Shown one piece after another: positions 43,592 through 54,187 of a stretch of DNA of 64,000 bases. This DNA comes from Helianthus annuus (Eukaryota; Streptophyta; Magnoliopsida; Asterales; Asteraceae): positions 30,415,978 to 30,479,977 of the forward strand of contig NC_035436.2 of NCBI RefSeq assembly GCF_002127325.2, in the 5' to 3' direction. Made by a program: the position numbers and the translations under genes. Positions within the stretch are counted from its first letter, which is position 1. The number at the start of each line of letters is the position of its first letter. The notes below the pieces were generated by a model. The model was given only the letters and a program-made list of their open reading frames with translations, did not search any database and was not told where the DNA came from.

Positions 43592-45347
43592 AACTCCCCC
43601 TTGGCTGTAGCTTTGTCTCGATCTTCTATGGTTGTAGATTCGTCTCGATGTTGATCATCTTTGATCTTCGTGTCTTCAAGACTCTGATGTCCTTTCAAGT
43701 CTTCAATGTCGGAGGATCTTCAAAGTCTTCACGTCTTGAAAGCAGAGAGTGTATCAACAAACTACCCGTATCATGTAGGAAGTGTGTTGACAAACTCCCC
43801 CTTAACATAAGCTCCCCCTTGAGTTATGCTCGTGAAATACTTGATCTTTATGAAGTGAGATCCTTGTGGTGTTGATGGTGGCCAGCGGCAACTCGATTAT
43901 CTTCATCATTTGAGCGCCTTCACGTCGTGTCTTCATTCCAAAGCTTGTCATCGACCATGTTCTCCTTGCCTTTAGAATCTGCACATGCAAGAAATCTAAA
44001 CGCGTAATGAGAACAACTGCTTGGAATATAGTTAACATAAACAAATGACACACGGTTGACCATGTCACAATCAAACACCGTCCGACAGTTTGAAAGTTTA
44101 ATAAATTTATCAATTTTAGTTTTCAACTTTCAAAACTTGCAAATTTCGACCGTTTATGAAGATTTAGTCAATTCGGTTTTCGTTAAGGTTTCAAGCAACG
44201 AAGACTCGAGTTCCAACATCGTACGATCGAAAATAAAATAGAAATAAAATCTTTTTGGTATTTTTGAATTTTTCAAATGTAAAGACTGAAGGCAGTAAAT
44301 AAATATATACAAACATTCTTTTTGCGAGTTTCGAGGGTAAGAGAATCATATCAGTGTACGGTCTAGCCAAAACGCTCTTGTTGTTCAGTTAGTTAATATT
44401 AAGATAAGCATCCTATAACAATTATCGGTATTGTTGTCCACTTAAGCTCAACTTATCAGATGTAATCATGTTTAGGGGATACGTTAAGGTATGATTTATA
44501 CTTACCAACCGGTGTTCATCCACATCACGACACATTCCCGTATCAAGGTATGCACGAGGGTTCATCTTACCGGTGAGTATACCGATTATCATCTGTTTGA
44601 CCGTATATGATGTGAGATTCTCACTTATTTTGATTTGAAAACAAGCCCTATGTGATATAATCACTTATTGATGAGGAACTTGATTTTCATATGCATGAGG
44701 GCACAGGAGCAAGTCCGTGAACAGGTCAGTACTTCCGTACAGCAGAGAGACAAACTTGACTCCCGGAAAAATGTGATATTTTATCACTTATTTGATATGG
44801 ACATGTGATTGTTGATCACTTATTGAGGTCGAATGCAGTATGAATTATGTACACGTATGTATGGTATCATGGAAGATCTAGACTTGCGTCCCCGTTATTT
44901 TTCGGTAAAAGATACAACCATGATACCCAGATGATAAGCAGCATAAAGACCGAATATCTCAGAACCTCGGCAATCTATCAAACGAAATTTCGGTACTAAG
45001 ACCATATGCCAATGAATGGTTCCCACCTGGTCTTCAGTCGGTTTAAGATTTATATCACCCTGCACACTTTAAAATGATTGTGAGCCTACCGATACATCTT
45101 ATATAGAGCTGCTTATCGTTTTTCGTTTAAGGTTTAAAGAGGTTTGGATAGACCACTGATGTACTATCATTTTCTCTTTTGCTCGCCAGGAAACTCATTT
45201 TTGATTTTCTATTGTTTTTGTGTTTTTGAAATTTTTCGATGTTTTTGGATTTTCAGATTTTTTGGATTTACCCCCCCTAAAATCAATAAACTAAGATAAA
45301 TTTAAAAACACAGAGGTATTTACAAAAATGATTTTCCGATGTTGGTT
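43592..45347 (-). other. 3' noncoding region of Sirevirus-like element
   Basis: About 1.75 kb between pol and the 3' LTR, with no ORF over about 103 codons and so no convincing envelope-like gene. Polypurine-like repeats, seen on the plus strand as AACTCCCCCTTG at 43592 and AAACTCCCCCTTAACATAAG then CTCCCCCTTG at about 43790-43817, fit the multiple polypurine tracts known in Sireviruses. Four small GTGAT...ATCACTTATT hairpins lie at 44612-44823. Confidence 0.7.
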
Positions 45348-48300
45348 TTACTCTGGCTTGACCTTAATGCCGTTTACCAATAATAAAAAGTCAAATCTTG
45401 ATTTGTCAAAAGCTTTGGTAAAAAGGTCGGCACGTTGGTCATCAGTGTGGACCTTAACAACATCGATTAGCCTTTTCTCAAAGCAATCACGTATAAAGTG
45501 ATATTTGATTTCGATGTGTTTGGTCTTTGAATGCTGCACAGGATTTCTAGTGATCTGTAATGCAGCAGAATTATCAACGTGAATAGGAGTAGTTAGGAAT
45601 TCAAAACCGTAGTCCCGCAATTGTTGTTGGATCCACAGAACTTGGGAGCAACAACTTGAGGCAGCAATGTATTCAGCTTCGCATGTTGATGTAGCGACAC
45701 ACGTCTGCTTCTTGCACTGCCATGTGACTAGGCGATTTCCTAAAAACTGACATCCAGCCATTGTGGATTTGCCGTCGATTTTGCATCCGCCAAAATCAGA
45801 ATCACTGAAAGCTGCCAATTCAAAGTTATTATCCCTAGGGTACCATAGACCGGTGTCAGGGTAACCCTTCAAATAACGAAAAATCCTTTTTACAGCTGCA
45901 AGATGTGAGGCCTTCGGGTTCACTTGGTATCTGGCAAGCAGGCACGTTGGGTACATTATGTCTGGCCTTGATGTTGTGAGGTACATAAGAGATCCGATCA
46001 TTGCGCGATAGTATGAAGGGCTAACTGCTTCACCCTTCAAGTCTGGAGTAATTCCGTGATTTGTTGGCAATGGGGTACCAATGGGCATTGCATCAGACAT
46101 CTGAAACCGGTTCAAGATGTCACCAACATATTTAGTCTGATGGATGAATATCCCAGACTCCGTTTGTTGCACTTGTAAGCCCAAGAAGAAGTTCATTTCC
46201 CCCATAGCACTCATCTCGAATTTATCCTGCATTATGCGCTCGAAATTCCTGCACAAGACATCATTAGTAGAACCAAAAATAATATCGTCAACGTATACCT
46301 GTACCAGAAGAAGATCTCCATCTTGTTCTTTGATGAAGAAAGTACAGTCGATAAGACCCCTTCGAAAACCATTCTCCAGCAGATAGTTTGATAAGGTTGC
46401 ATACCAAGCTCGTGGTGCTTGATGGAGACCATAGAGAGCTTTGTTGAGCAACCAAACCCGATCGGGATGGATAGGATCTTCAAAACCTGGAGGCTGTTCG
46501 ACATACACCTCTTCTTCAACCACACCATGTAAAAATGCACTTTTCACGTCCATCTGATAGACCTTGAATCCCTTGAAGGACGCATAGGCTAGAAAAATTC
46601 GAATTGCTTCGAGACGTGCAACAGGTGCATATACTTCGTTGTAGTCGATCCCTTCAATCTGACGAAAACCTTGAACGACTAAACGTGCTTTGTTTCGGAT
46701 AACTACTCCGCGGTCATCCTTTTTGCCTTTGAAAACCCAATGGGTACCAATCTTCTTGTATCCAGCAGGTTTCTCTACGAGTTTCCAGACACCCAGCTTC
46801 TTCTGGAATTGCTGCAATTCTTCTTGCATTGCTTCCACCCAAGAGTTATCTTTCAAGGCTTCTTTCCAAGTTCTTGGCTCTTCCTGTGAAACATAACACG
46901 CGAAAGACCAATCATTTTGTTGCCCGGATTCTCTAATAGCCGCATACAAGCCTGCATTGTTGTTGTTACGCAACATGTTTCTTGTTTGAATGCCACTTTG
47001 CACATTTCCTATGATGTTTTCTTGAGGATGGGTATTATGAATCCTTGTTTCAGGATTATCTCTAACTGGAATATTGATACCCAGGTTGTTGAGATTAAGA
47101 TCAACAACCAAATCAAGGCCCGGAATGGACGAAGAGGATGATGCAGTAGCTTCAGCTGTTCTGTGGGCATCCACTGGAGGAGTACCCTCTGAAGTACCAT
47201 GAACTGCTGTCGTAGGGACTTCTTGATCTGCATCTAGAAATTCATCATCCTCTGAAGATTCGTTTAATTCGGTTGCATCATGAAAATCCTCATTGTTGAG
47301 AGTATTATTGTTCACCGAAGAAGATGGTTCTTGATTAACAAGAATTGGACGAACCACCGGTGAAACTGTTGCATTGTCACTCTCGAAAAACATCCTTGCC
47401 GCAGCATTTTCTTCAACGGCTTCAACATTGATCGAATTGAAAAAGTCATCGTACTCAAACATCCAAGGCTGACCAGGACGTTTGACTGGCAAAGTGTGCC
47501 TTTGTACTCTGACCTCAGACCATTCCTCGACCCTTTTAGTCTCTAGATTCCAGACTCGTAAGTTAGGGGTGGCATACCCAAGAAAGTATCCCTCTATTGC
47601 TTTTGCCCCAAACTTTCCGTTAGGATCGATCATTGTGCAGGGAGCTCCAAACGGTTCAAGATAAGACAAATCCGGTTTCCGTTTGTTAATAAGCTCAAAG
47701 CAGGTCTTGTTGTGTCTTTTGACTGTAAGGACTCGGTTCAATGTATAACATGCAGAGGCCACAGCTTCAGTCCAGAATGGAATGGGCAGCTGCGACTCTA
47801 CTAACATTGTCCTAGCAGTCTCGATCAATGTGCGGTTCTTACGTTCAGCGACGCCATTTTGTTGAGGAGTGTAAGCTGCACTAAACTCATGAAGAATACC
47901 TTTTTCAGTGCAAAACTCCGCCATAGCATGATTTTTGAATTCAGTACCATTGTCGCTACGTATCCGCCTAACCTTCAATTTATACAAATTCTCAATCTGA
48001 ACGATCAAGTTTTTGATAATTCCAAAGGTTTCACTCTTGTGTGCCATGAATGCTACCCAAGAAAATCTTGAATAATCATCAGTAATCACGAGACAGTATT
48101 GATCACCCCGAATACTTTTGTGCTTGACAGGACCGAACAAATCCATGTGCAAACGTTCAAGGGGAACTGCCACCGTGTTGATCTTCTTTGTAGGGTGCTT
48201 CTTCTTTGTTTGTTTACCCTTTTGGCACGAAACACAGACGTCTTGAAGATGGAAATTTTTGAGAGGAACACCATTCACCAATTCATTTGATACCAAATGA

Positions 48301-48800
48301 TTCATTTTGCGCAAGTGAATGTGACCCATACGTCTATGCCAAGAGATAGTGTCTTTTTCTGTGGCTTTGGAAACGAAACATGTTGCTTGTGCAGACGTAG
48401 TAATAGCCTGGCTCATATCAAGGACGTACAAATCATTTATCCTTGGAGCCGACAAGAGAATCCATTCTTTTGGAATTTTGAAGCCGGGTTTCAGCACATA
48501 ACATCCATTAACATCAAAGTGTACTGAGAATTGCTTGTCACAAATTTGAGAAACACTAAGAAGATTGTGATCAAGTTGTTGCACAAAGTTGATCTTGTCA
48601 AAGCTGACAATCCCGTTGGATATCATTCCTTCACCCGTAATATATCCACCTTTATCTCCAGCAAAAGCAACATAACCTCCTCTAATAGATTTGACGTCGT
48701 ACAGAAGCTTCATGTCGCCTGTCATGTGCCCGGATGCCCCACTATCAACAATCCAATGACTACTGATAGTTCCTCCTGGAACACCCTGCACATGAACTCA
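45348..48800 (-). CDS. Pol polyprotein (PR-IN-RT-RH) of Sirevirus-like element
   Basis: An open frame of about 1150 codons, bounded upstream by TGA at 48798-48800, with no ATG near its beginning. Protease [13 protein letters not shown] starts about 12 residues in. Then [14 protein letters not shown] and the C-x2-C CVSCQKGK; integrase aspartates in MDLFGP and RSDNGTEF with the E region in [13 protein letters not shown] with [24 protein letters not shown] and catalytic YVDDIIFGS; RNase H with CEAEYIAAS and [16 protein letters not shown]. All catalytic residues I can check are present. Pol is in the -1 frame relative to gag, begins after the gag stop, and so must be reached by splicing, reinitiation or a recoding event. 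Confidence 0.93.
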
Positions 48801-48808
48801 AATGATTA
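48785..48808 (-). promoter_or_regulatory. Gag stop / candidate splice acceptor before pol
   Basis: After the gag TAA the minus strand reads TCATTTGAGTTCATGTGCAG, then GGTG. TTTGAGTTCATGTGCAG|G resembles a 3' splice site and would deliver the pol frame. The ATG here is in the gag frame, not the pol frame. Function is inferred. Confidence 0.4.
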
Positions 48809-51800
48809 GTTGGAGATGGGGACCCAAGCCATTGTGGTCTTGGGTCTTCCATTTTCATCAATAACAATAACCTCTTGTCTTTGATGATTGGTGAATTGTG
48901 ATGGTCCCCCTGATTTAGTAACCGTTTTTGGTTTCCAAGTCTGTTTTATGTCACCAGTGTTTTTCTTTAAAATTGTAACTTCTTGATTATTTGAAGTTTT
49001 AGAATTGTCTGGTTTTACAGCAACAGATTGTTTTTGAACCACATCGGTTTTAATTGCTTTTTCAATCTTCTTGACCTGTTGGCGTTTCTGTTTCTTTTCT
49101 CTTTCTTTTGCAAGGCGGGGATCTTGTTTCACAGAAACAGATCGCTTACGGTCATTGTGGTCACGGGGAACATCAACTTTTTCTTTTTGCTTATGAAGAT
49201 ATGGGCAATTTCGAATTATATGCCCAATGGTTCCACACTCAAAACATGATCTTCGTTCAACAAACCCCGAAGTATCATGTGATCGTCTAGCCGATGATGA
49301 TGAACTTTGTGAACCCGAGGTACTAGGTTTTGAACTGCTTGGTTCATTCCTTTTCTGTACAATAGTTTTCTTGACAAAATCTAAGTTAGATTTGTTTTCA
49401 AAAGTCTCAATTTTATCCGTTCCCGTCGATTTCACAAAGTTAACGTTTTTCTTCTTCTTTTGATTCGGCTTCTTTTGGGCTTGAGCCGGTGATTTTCCTT
49501 TGGGCTTGGTGTGATTTTGCTGTTTTGGCACTGTTGGTGATTTCTTGTTGCCAAATTGTTTTCGAATTTCGGCTTTTGGTATAGGAGGACACTGTGTAAC
49601 TGTAACATGTGGTCCTGTCTTTCCCAAAAACTTACTCGTCGAATTCTCAAAGACTTTACAGATTAAGGATTGATTAACGTTCTTAATAGGAAAATCTTTG
49701 TCTGAGTAAATTTTATCATCACCAACCAGAGTGTAGAGCAAGTTCACACTCTCCGACTCTTTCTCAGGACAGGACTCGATTGCAACAGTCTTAGCGGGTT
49801 TTGCAGGAGGATCACATAGAATGTAATTCTCGAGAGGTATGTCCTCATCTTTGACCACCGCATCAGACTTTGCTGTGATAGCATCATCAGATTCATCATC
49901 AGAAGAATCAGCATCCTCAATGATGACAGGAGGATCCTGATTCAGTTCAGCAGAAGACACACATGTATCTGCTGAAGTATCTGAATCTGGCGATACTTCT
50001 TTGTATCCGAGCCCTGAGGCAAACTCCTTCACATCTAAAGGAACAGATGGTTCAAAGAACACTCTATCCTCCTCATCAGGCATGGCATCATAATTGTGTC
50101 TAACTGGTGGTGGACATTTCTTGTAGCCTATGCATGTGACATCCCTTTTCTCCTTTTGAACGTCAATGATGTGATCCAGCACATAGCTAGAGCTCAAATA
50201 ACTGTCTAGCTTGAGCTGAATTGCATCACTTTCGGTTTTCACACAAGCCATTTCTTTTTGCATAATCTCAAGGCGAGATATATACAAATTAATGTCAGTT
50301 TGTTTTCGTGAAACCATTTTTGTCAGTTCAGTTTTATCTTTCTTTAATGTTTCAATTACTGACTTAAATTCCTTTTCATGGTTTTCGTAAAACATGTTGG
50401 CTTCTGTGCATTTGGAAAGGTCCACAGTCAATTTCTGATTGTGGATGAATGTCACATCATACTTCTCTTGCAAAGCCTCGTGTTTGCTTTGCAATTCACA
50501 CCACTTTGCACTCAAGGAACCATGTTGGTCTTGCAAGTCAAACAAACTAGCTTGTAAAGCATCATGTTTGTCTTGCAACTCAGACATGTTTGCCTCTAAA
50601 TCAGTATATTTAACCTGCAAACTATCACAGTTAACACAATTAGCAGCAGTGGGTTCATCGACACATACCTGACTTGATGAACTTCCGACATTAGCCATAA
50701 AGGCTGAATGGAGAGAAGACGAAGCATAAGCAGCTTGATCCACTAAAATAGATCTTCTATCAGTTCTTGCTGCAGCTTCCTCCAAAAGCTCATCAATATC
50801 AGCATCAACCGAAACACCAGATATCTCACCCACATTCTCATCACCTGATCTTGAGGATTCTTCATCGGAACTCCTGCTATAACCGGAGGAGTCTTCATCC
50901 TCAGAAGATTCACCACCATTGGCGGAAGATTCTCCACCACTGGTGTGAACTGGATCCTTCACAACCTTGGCAAAACATGCAGTACCATCCGGAGCATCAC
51001 TGCTTAACTGAATAGACCAGTCACAACCTTCATCAACTTGAACCACAAGTGCCTGGTTGGCATTTGATGGTCCTGCTTGGTTGCTAACCGGTACCAATGT
51101 GCGCTCATTGTTCCTCGGTTGGTTCTGGTTTGCCCTGTTCCCTTGACTTCTGAAGGGATTTTGATTCCCATGCTGAGATGGCCTCGTACATTCTCGTTTG
51201 AAATGGCCACGTTCTCCACAGTTAAAGCACTTCACAACCTGCTTGTCGAACCCATACTTGGTGTCTTTCTTACTTTCCAAGCTGGTTCTGCCTGTTCTCT
51301 CCATGAAATCCTTTGCTCTTCTAACAGCACTGGCAAAGGCCCACTTGATATCCATCATCTCCATCTCCTCTTTATCAATCTGCTGATAGTCTTCTTGTGT
51401 CAGATTAATGTTACCAATCTGACCTTCCACTAGCCCGCAGTACGCACTCACTAACGTGTTAAGCAGCTCCATGTGTTCCTTAGCTACTTCCACACTGACT
51501 TTTGAGAAGCTAGAAGTGTTGAGCCGCACTGTGTCTGGCTTTGATTGCTGACCAGCAGATGATGTACCTCCATAACAAGCTTGAGCAGGAGGAGGTGGTT
51601 GAATTGGATTTCCATACATGTCTGTGGTGGGAGGAGGCCTAACAGGAACTTGCACTGTATTGCCATACATATCAGTGCTTGTGACAAAGGCTGTCTGCAG
51701 TGGAGCATGTGAACCAGGGTTGCTTGGCACAATGGCTCTTGCAGAAGAAGTACTTGTAGTTCCATAATACATTTCTGGATTCTGTGGCACTGGAACTCTC

Positions 51801-52660
51801 TTTGCCTTCAAGGTCTCTTCTTGATCCTTGTTCTCCAAAAGCTGCACGAAGTCGTTGATATTTGTAGTAGCCATAACCCCATTATACTTCAAAATTTCCA
51901 AGAAACTATTCCATTGGGGTGGCAGTGCATCAGCAAACTTCTTCACCACTTCTGTTTGAGTTGTTGCTACTCCAAAGTTGTTCAACTCAGTAAGCAAATG
52001 ATAAAACCTGCTTGTCATGTCTCCCAAAGACTCCTTATCTAAGCATGCGAAACCGTCAAATTCCTTCTTGAGAAGATCATGACGCAACTGACGCGTTGCT
52101 TCATTCCCTACTCCTCTGGTTTTCAAACCGTCCCACAACTTCTTTGTAGTCTTGAAGCTGACAAACTGATGATAGATGTCTTTGCTTAACGCCTGAGTGA
52201 GAATGGCGTAGGCTTTCTTCTCCAGATTATATGTTTTCTTCTGATCCTCTGGAAGATCTGCAAAAGTAGCAGTAGACGAAGCAGCAACTTCTATGGCTTG
52301 GTCGAAATCTGTGGTGAAACGTATCCACAGCTCTGTATTTTGGCCCAGAACATATGTACGGAAACGATCAGCCCAACCCGGATACTCGTTTAAGTGCATC
52401 AGCTTCGGAGGTCGATTCAAACTTCCTGTTTCGCTTTCGCTTAAGAGAATACTTTGAATACTTGGAGTTTGATTCGATACTAATGCCCACTGATTGGCTT
52501 GAGAAGATGTCGACACTGGAGACTCTGCCCATGAAGGAGATAAACTGGTAGACGTATACTTTCCACTGTCTGGAGCCGGTGTACCCCACCATGAGGGAGT
52601 GGAACCTGAACTTGTATATTTTCCACTGTCCGGAGCCGGATTCCACCAATTCGGATTCAT
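48806..52660 (-). CDS. Giant Gag protein of Sirevirus-like element
   Basis: ATG at 52660. The N-terminus is a short tandem repeat (PAPDSGKYTSS twice within 35 residues). A UBN2-type capsid region follows (about residues 80-300). CFNCGERGHFKREC zinc knuckle at about residue 478. Serine/glutamate-rich acidic stretch at about 570-630. Heptad-like coiled coil at about 660-850 (LQDKHDALQASLFDLQDQHG, LQSKHEALQEKY). Lysine-rich linker at about 1030-1090. Second CCHC knuckle CFECGTIGHIIRNC at about 1140. Ends AWVPISN and TAA at 48806-48808. Usual Copia gags are 300-600 residues, so this one is two to four times longer. Extended coiled-coil gags are reported in Sireviruses. Confidence 0.92.
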   Translation of the reverse strand: MNPNWWNPAPDSGKYTSSGSTPSWWGTPAPDSGKYTSTSLSPSWAESPVSTSSQANQWALVSNQTPSIQSILLSESETGSLNRPPKLMHLNEYPGWADRFRTYVLGQNTELWIRFTTDFDQAIEVAASSTATFADLPEDQKKTYNLEKKAYAILTQALSKDIYHQFVSFKTTKKLWDGLKTRGVGNEATRQLRHDLLKKEFDGFACLDKESLGDMTSRFYHLLTELNNFGVATTQTEVVKKFADALPPQWNSFLEILKYNGVMATTNINDFVQLLENKDQEETLKAKRVPVPQNPEMYYGTTSTSSARAIVPSNPGSHAPLQTAFVTSTDMYGNTVQVPVRPPPTTDMYGNPIQPPPPAQACYGGTSSAGQQSKPDTVRLNTSSFSKVSVEVAKEHMELLNTLVSAYCGLVEGQIGNINLTQEDYQQIDKEEMEMMDIKWAFASAVRRAKDFMERTGRTSLESKKDTKYGFDKQVVKCFNCGERGHFKRECTRPSQHGNQNPFRSQGNRANQNQPRNNERTLVPVSNQAGPSNANQALVVQVDEGCDWSIQLSSDAPDGTACFAKVVKDPVHTSGGESSANGGESSEDEDSSGYSRSSDEESSRSGDENVGEISGVSVDADIDELLEEAAARTDRRSILVDQAAYASSSLHSAFMANVGSSSSQVCVDEPTAANCVNCDSLQVKYTDLEANMSELQDKHDALQASLFDLQDQHGSLSAKWCELQSKHEALQEKYDVTFIHNQKLTVDLSKCTEANMFYENHEKEFKSVIETLKKDKTELTKMVSRKQTDINLYISRLEIMQKEMACVKTESDAIQLKLDSYLSSSYVLDHIIDVQKEKRDVTCIGYKKCPPPVRHNYDAMPDEEDRVFFEPSVPLDVKEFASGLGYKEVSPDSDTSADTCVSSAELNQDPPVIIEDADSSDDESDDAITAKSDAVVKDEDIPLENYILCDPPAKPAKTVAIESCPEKESESVNLLYTLVGDDKIYSDKDFPIKNVNQSLICKVFENSTSKFLGKTGPHVTVTQCPPIPKAEIRKQFGNKKSPTVPKQQNHTKPKGKSPAQAQKKPNQKKKKNVNFVKSTGTDKIETFENKSNLDFVKKTIVQKRNEPSSSKPSTSGSQSSSSSARRSHDTSGFVERRSCFECGTIGHIIRNCPYLHKQKEKVDVPRDHNDRKRSVSVKQDPRLAKEREKKQKRQQVKKIEKAIKTDVVQKQSVAVKPDNSKTSNNQEVTILKKNTGDIKQTWKPKTVTKSGGPSQFTNHQRQEVIVIDENGRPKTTMAWVPISN

Positions 52661-53440
52661 GATTGATAAGAAAAATAAATTCTATATGAATATTCCGAAA
52701 GATCACACACAGCCGAAGGATCCTGATTCGAAAGATCTGAAAAACAGAAACTTGTTAACAATAAACAGACCACAATCGAAAGATCAAATCTTGTTCGAAG
52801 GATCAACAGTGCTCGAAAGATCACTGTTGAATCTCGAACAATGATTTCGAAAGATTCACAAACTCGAAGGATTCACAATTTGAAAGATCCTTATCTTTCG
52901 AGTATATATCCTTATCTTTCGAGTAACTGTCTTTCGAATAGATTCCCTGATTCGAAGGATAACACTCTGACTTCGAAGGATGTGTCGAAAGATGTATATC
53001 TATCGAAGCTCCCTTGATCGAAAGATGGTCTTTCGATGTCGAAGGATATCCTTCGAAACCCACTGACACACTGACACTGATGTGAAAGGTTGGTGAAAAG
53101 GTGATGGGTTGGTAAGGTCAACTTTCGGCAAAAGGGATGGTCAGATTGTACTTTCTACCAACTTTAAAAATATTACCCAAAATGGACCACCTTATCCAGA
53201 AACCAGTCACCGGAATAATGACCGGAAATATGGCCGGAAATCACAAAGTTCCTTAAAAACAAGTTTTAAGTTACCCAACCCAACCTTGAACACTCCCGAA
53301 AGGTTTAGAACGCGTTTTTCAGTTTAAAAAGAAACAGGAAAACCACCAAAAACGGGTGCTAAACCAAGTGTCCAAACACACCAAGAACTTGAACAAACCC
53401 GGTTTTAAATAAGGTAAAGAGCCACGGCTCTGATACCACT
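52661..53440 (-). promoter_or_regulatory. Leader region of Sirevirus-like element with CGAAAGAT/CGAAGGAT array
   Basis: About 780 bp between the 5' LTR and gag. The half next to gag (52690-53065) holds some 18 copies of CGAAAGAT or CGAAGGAT in both orientations, several paired into hairpins. The rest is ordinary AT-rich leader. The primer-binding site is at its far end. Confidence 0.75.
53427..53438 (-). promoter_or_regulatory. Primer-binding site, Sirevirus-like element
   Basis: The minus strand reads TGGTATCAGAGC, two bases inside the 5' LTR; complementary to initiator methionine tRNA. Confidence 0.92.
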
Positions 53441-54078
53441 TGTAGGTCCCTCTCGGAGGATGACGAACCTAAACCTTGTTATACTAACCCACTAGCGAGT
53501 GCGGAATCCAAGCTAGCAAGCAAACCGGGATGAAGCAAGTATAAACACAACACACAAAGATTCACCGATTAACACGACTTGTATTAATGCAAATGAAAGG
53601 TTCCGGTTACAAGCACAATGTTCACAAATCAGTTTTGCAAACTCTCTAGTGTGTGTGTGTGTTTCGGACAGAATGCTCTCAACTTTCTATCTCTCTATGT
53701 GTGCATCTATCTGTCTTGAACACACTGCATGGGTATATATACCCATACACAGCAGGTCTGGTCGAAGGATCATGCAGAATGACCGAAAGATCATCTGTCG
53801 ATCACAAAGCTCTCGAAGGATCCACATTTACCTCGAAGGATGGTATATCCTTCGAGGTTCAACAGCATCCTTCGCTGGACATCTTTCGAGCTCATCGAAG
53901 GATAGACATAATCCTTCGATGGCCCATCTTTCGACTCAGACACTTTACAAACATATTCTAACTGTTGGCCAAGTCAAACCAGGAGGACGGTTGACTTGGT
54001 CAACTTACAGGACTGACAAGAACATCGTTTTACATCGTGACCGAATACAGACAAAGTACAGACACAAGTGCACCAACA
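53441..54078 (-). repeat. 5' LTR of Sirevirus-like element
   Basis: A 638-bp LTR, partner of 42965-43591. It contains a palindromic TATA element GGGTATATATACCC at 53731-53744 that is altered to GGGTCATATAC in the 3' LTR. The CGAAGGAT array lies upstream of the TATA box in transcription orientation or overlaps the promoter; the start site is unknown. Confidence 0.93.
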
Positions 54079-54187
54079 AATACTAACCGTAAACATCACT
54101 CACCGCCGATTTGAGGGCAGCGGCCCCTCACCGTGCGGCAAACATCACTCAACGAAGGGGTCACCGATGGTGCCTCTTCCACCCTTA

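Larger units (their letters stand above)
42965..54078 (-). mobile_element. Sirevirus-like Copia retrotransposon, apparently intact
   Basis: An 11,114-bp element with LTRs at 42965-43591 and 53441-54078 and a perfect AATAC duplication (42960-42964, 54079-54083). The initiator-Met primer-binding site at 53427-53438 and the polypurine tract at 43592 put it on the minus strand. The LTRs differ, by eye, by one substitution, a 2-bp GT-repeat change and one indel cluster near the TATA box, so insertion was recent. It has two long unbroken ORFs, gag (1284 codons) and pol (1147 codons), a long leader and a 1.75-kb 3' noncoding region with repeated polypurine-like tracts. Large gag and repeated polypurine tracts are known Sirevirus traits; the lineage call is inferred from these. 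Confidence 0.93.
42733..54184. mobile_element. Tourist-type MITE, split by the Sirevirus-like element
   Basis: Left end GGGTGGAAGGA at 42733 and right end complement TCTTCCACCC ending at 54184, each flanked by TTA (42730-42732 and 54185-54187). The two arms (42733-42964 and 54084-54184) total about 333 bp, a typical size. They meet at the AATAC target duplication of the retrotransposon. Confidence 0.65.

Noticed and set aside
43177..43875. 232-codon ORF across the LTR, repeated in part at 53649-54086
   Set aside because: It lies antisense in the LTR and is duplicated only because the LTR is; no domain seen.
43592..45347. Envelope-like gene downstream of pol
   Set aside because: No ORF above about 103 codons and no membrane-type protein; the region looks noncoding.
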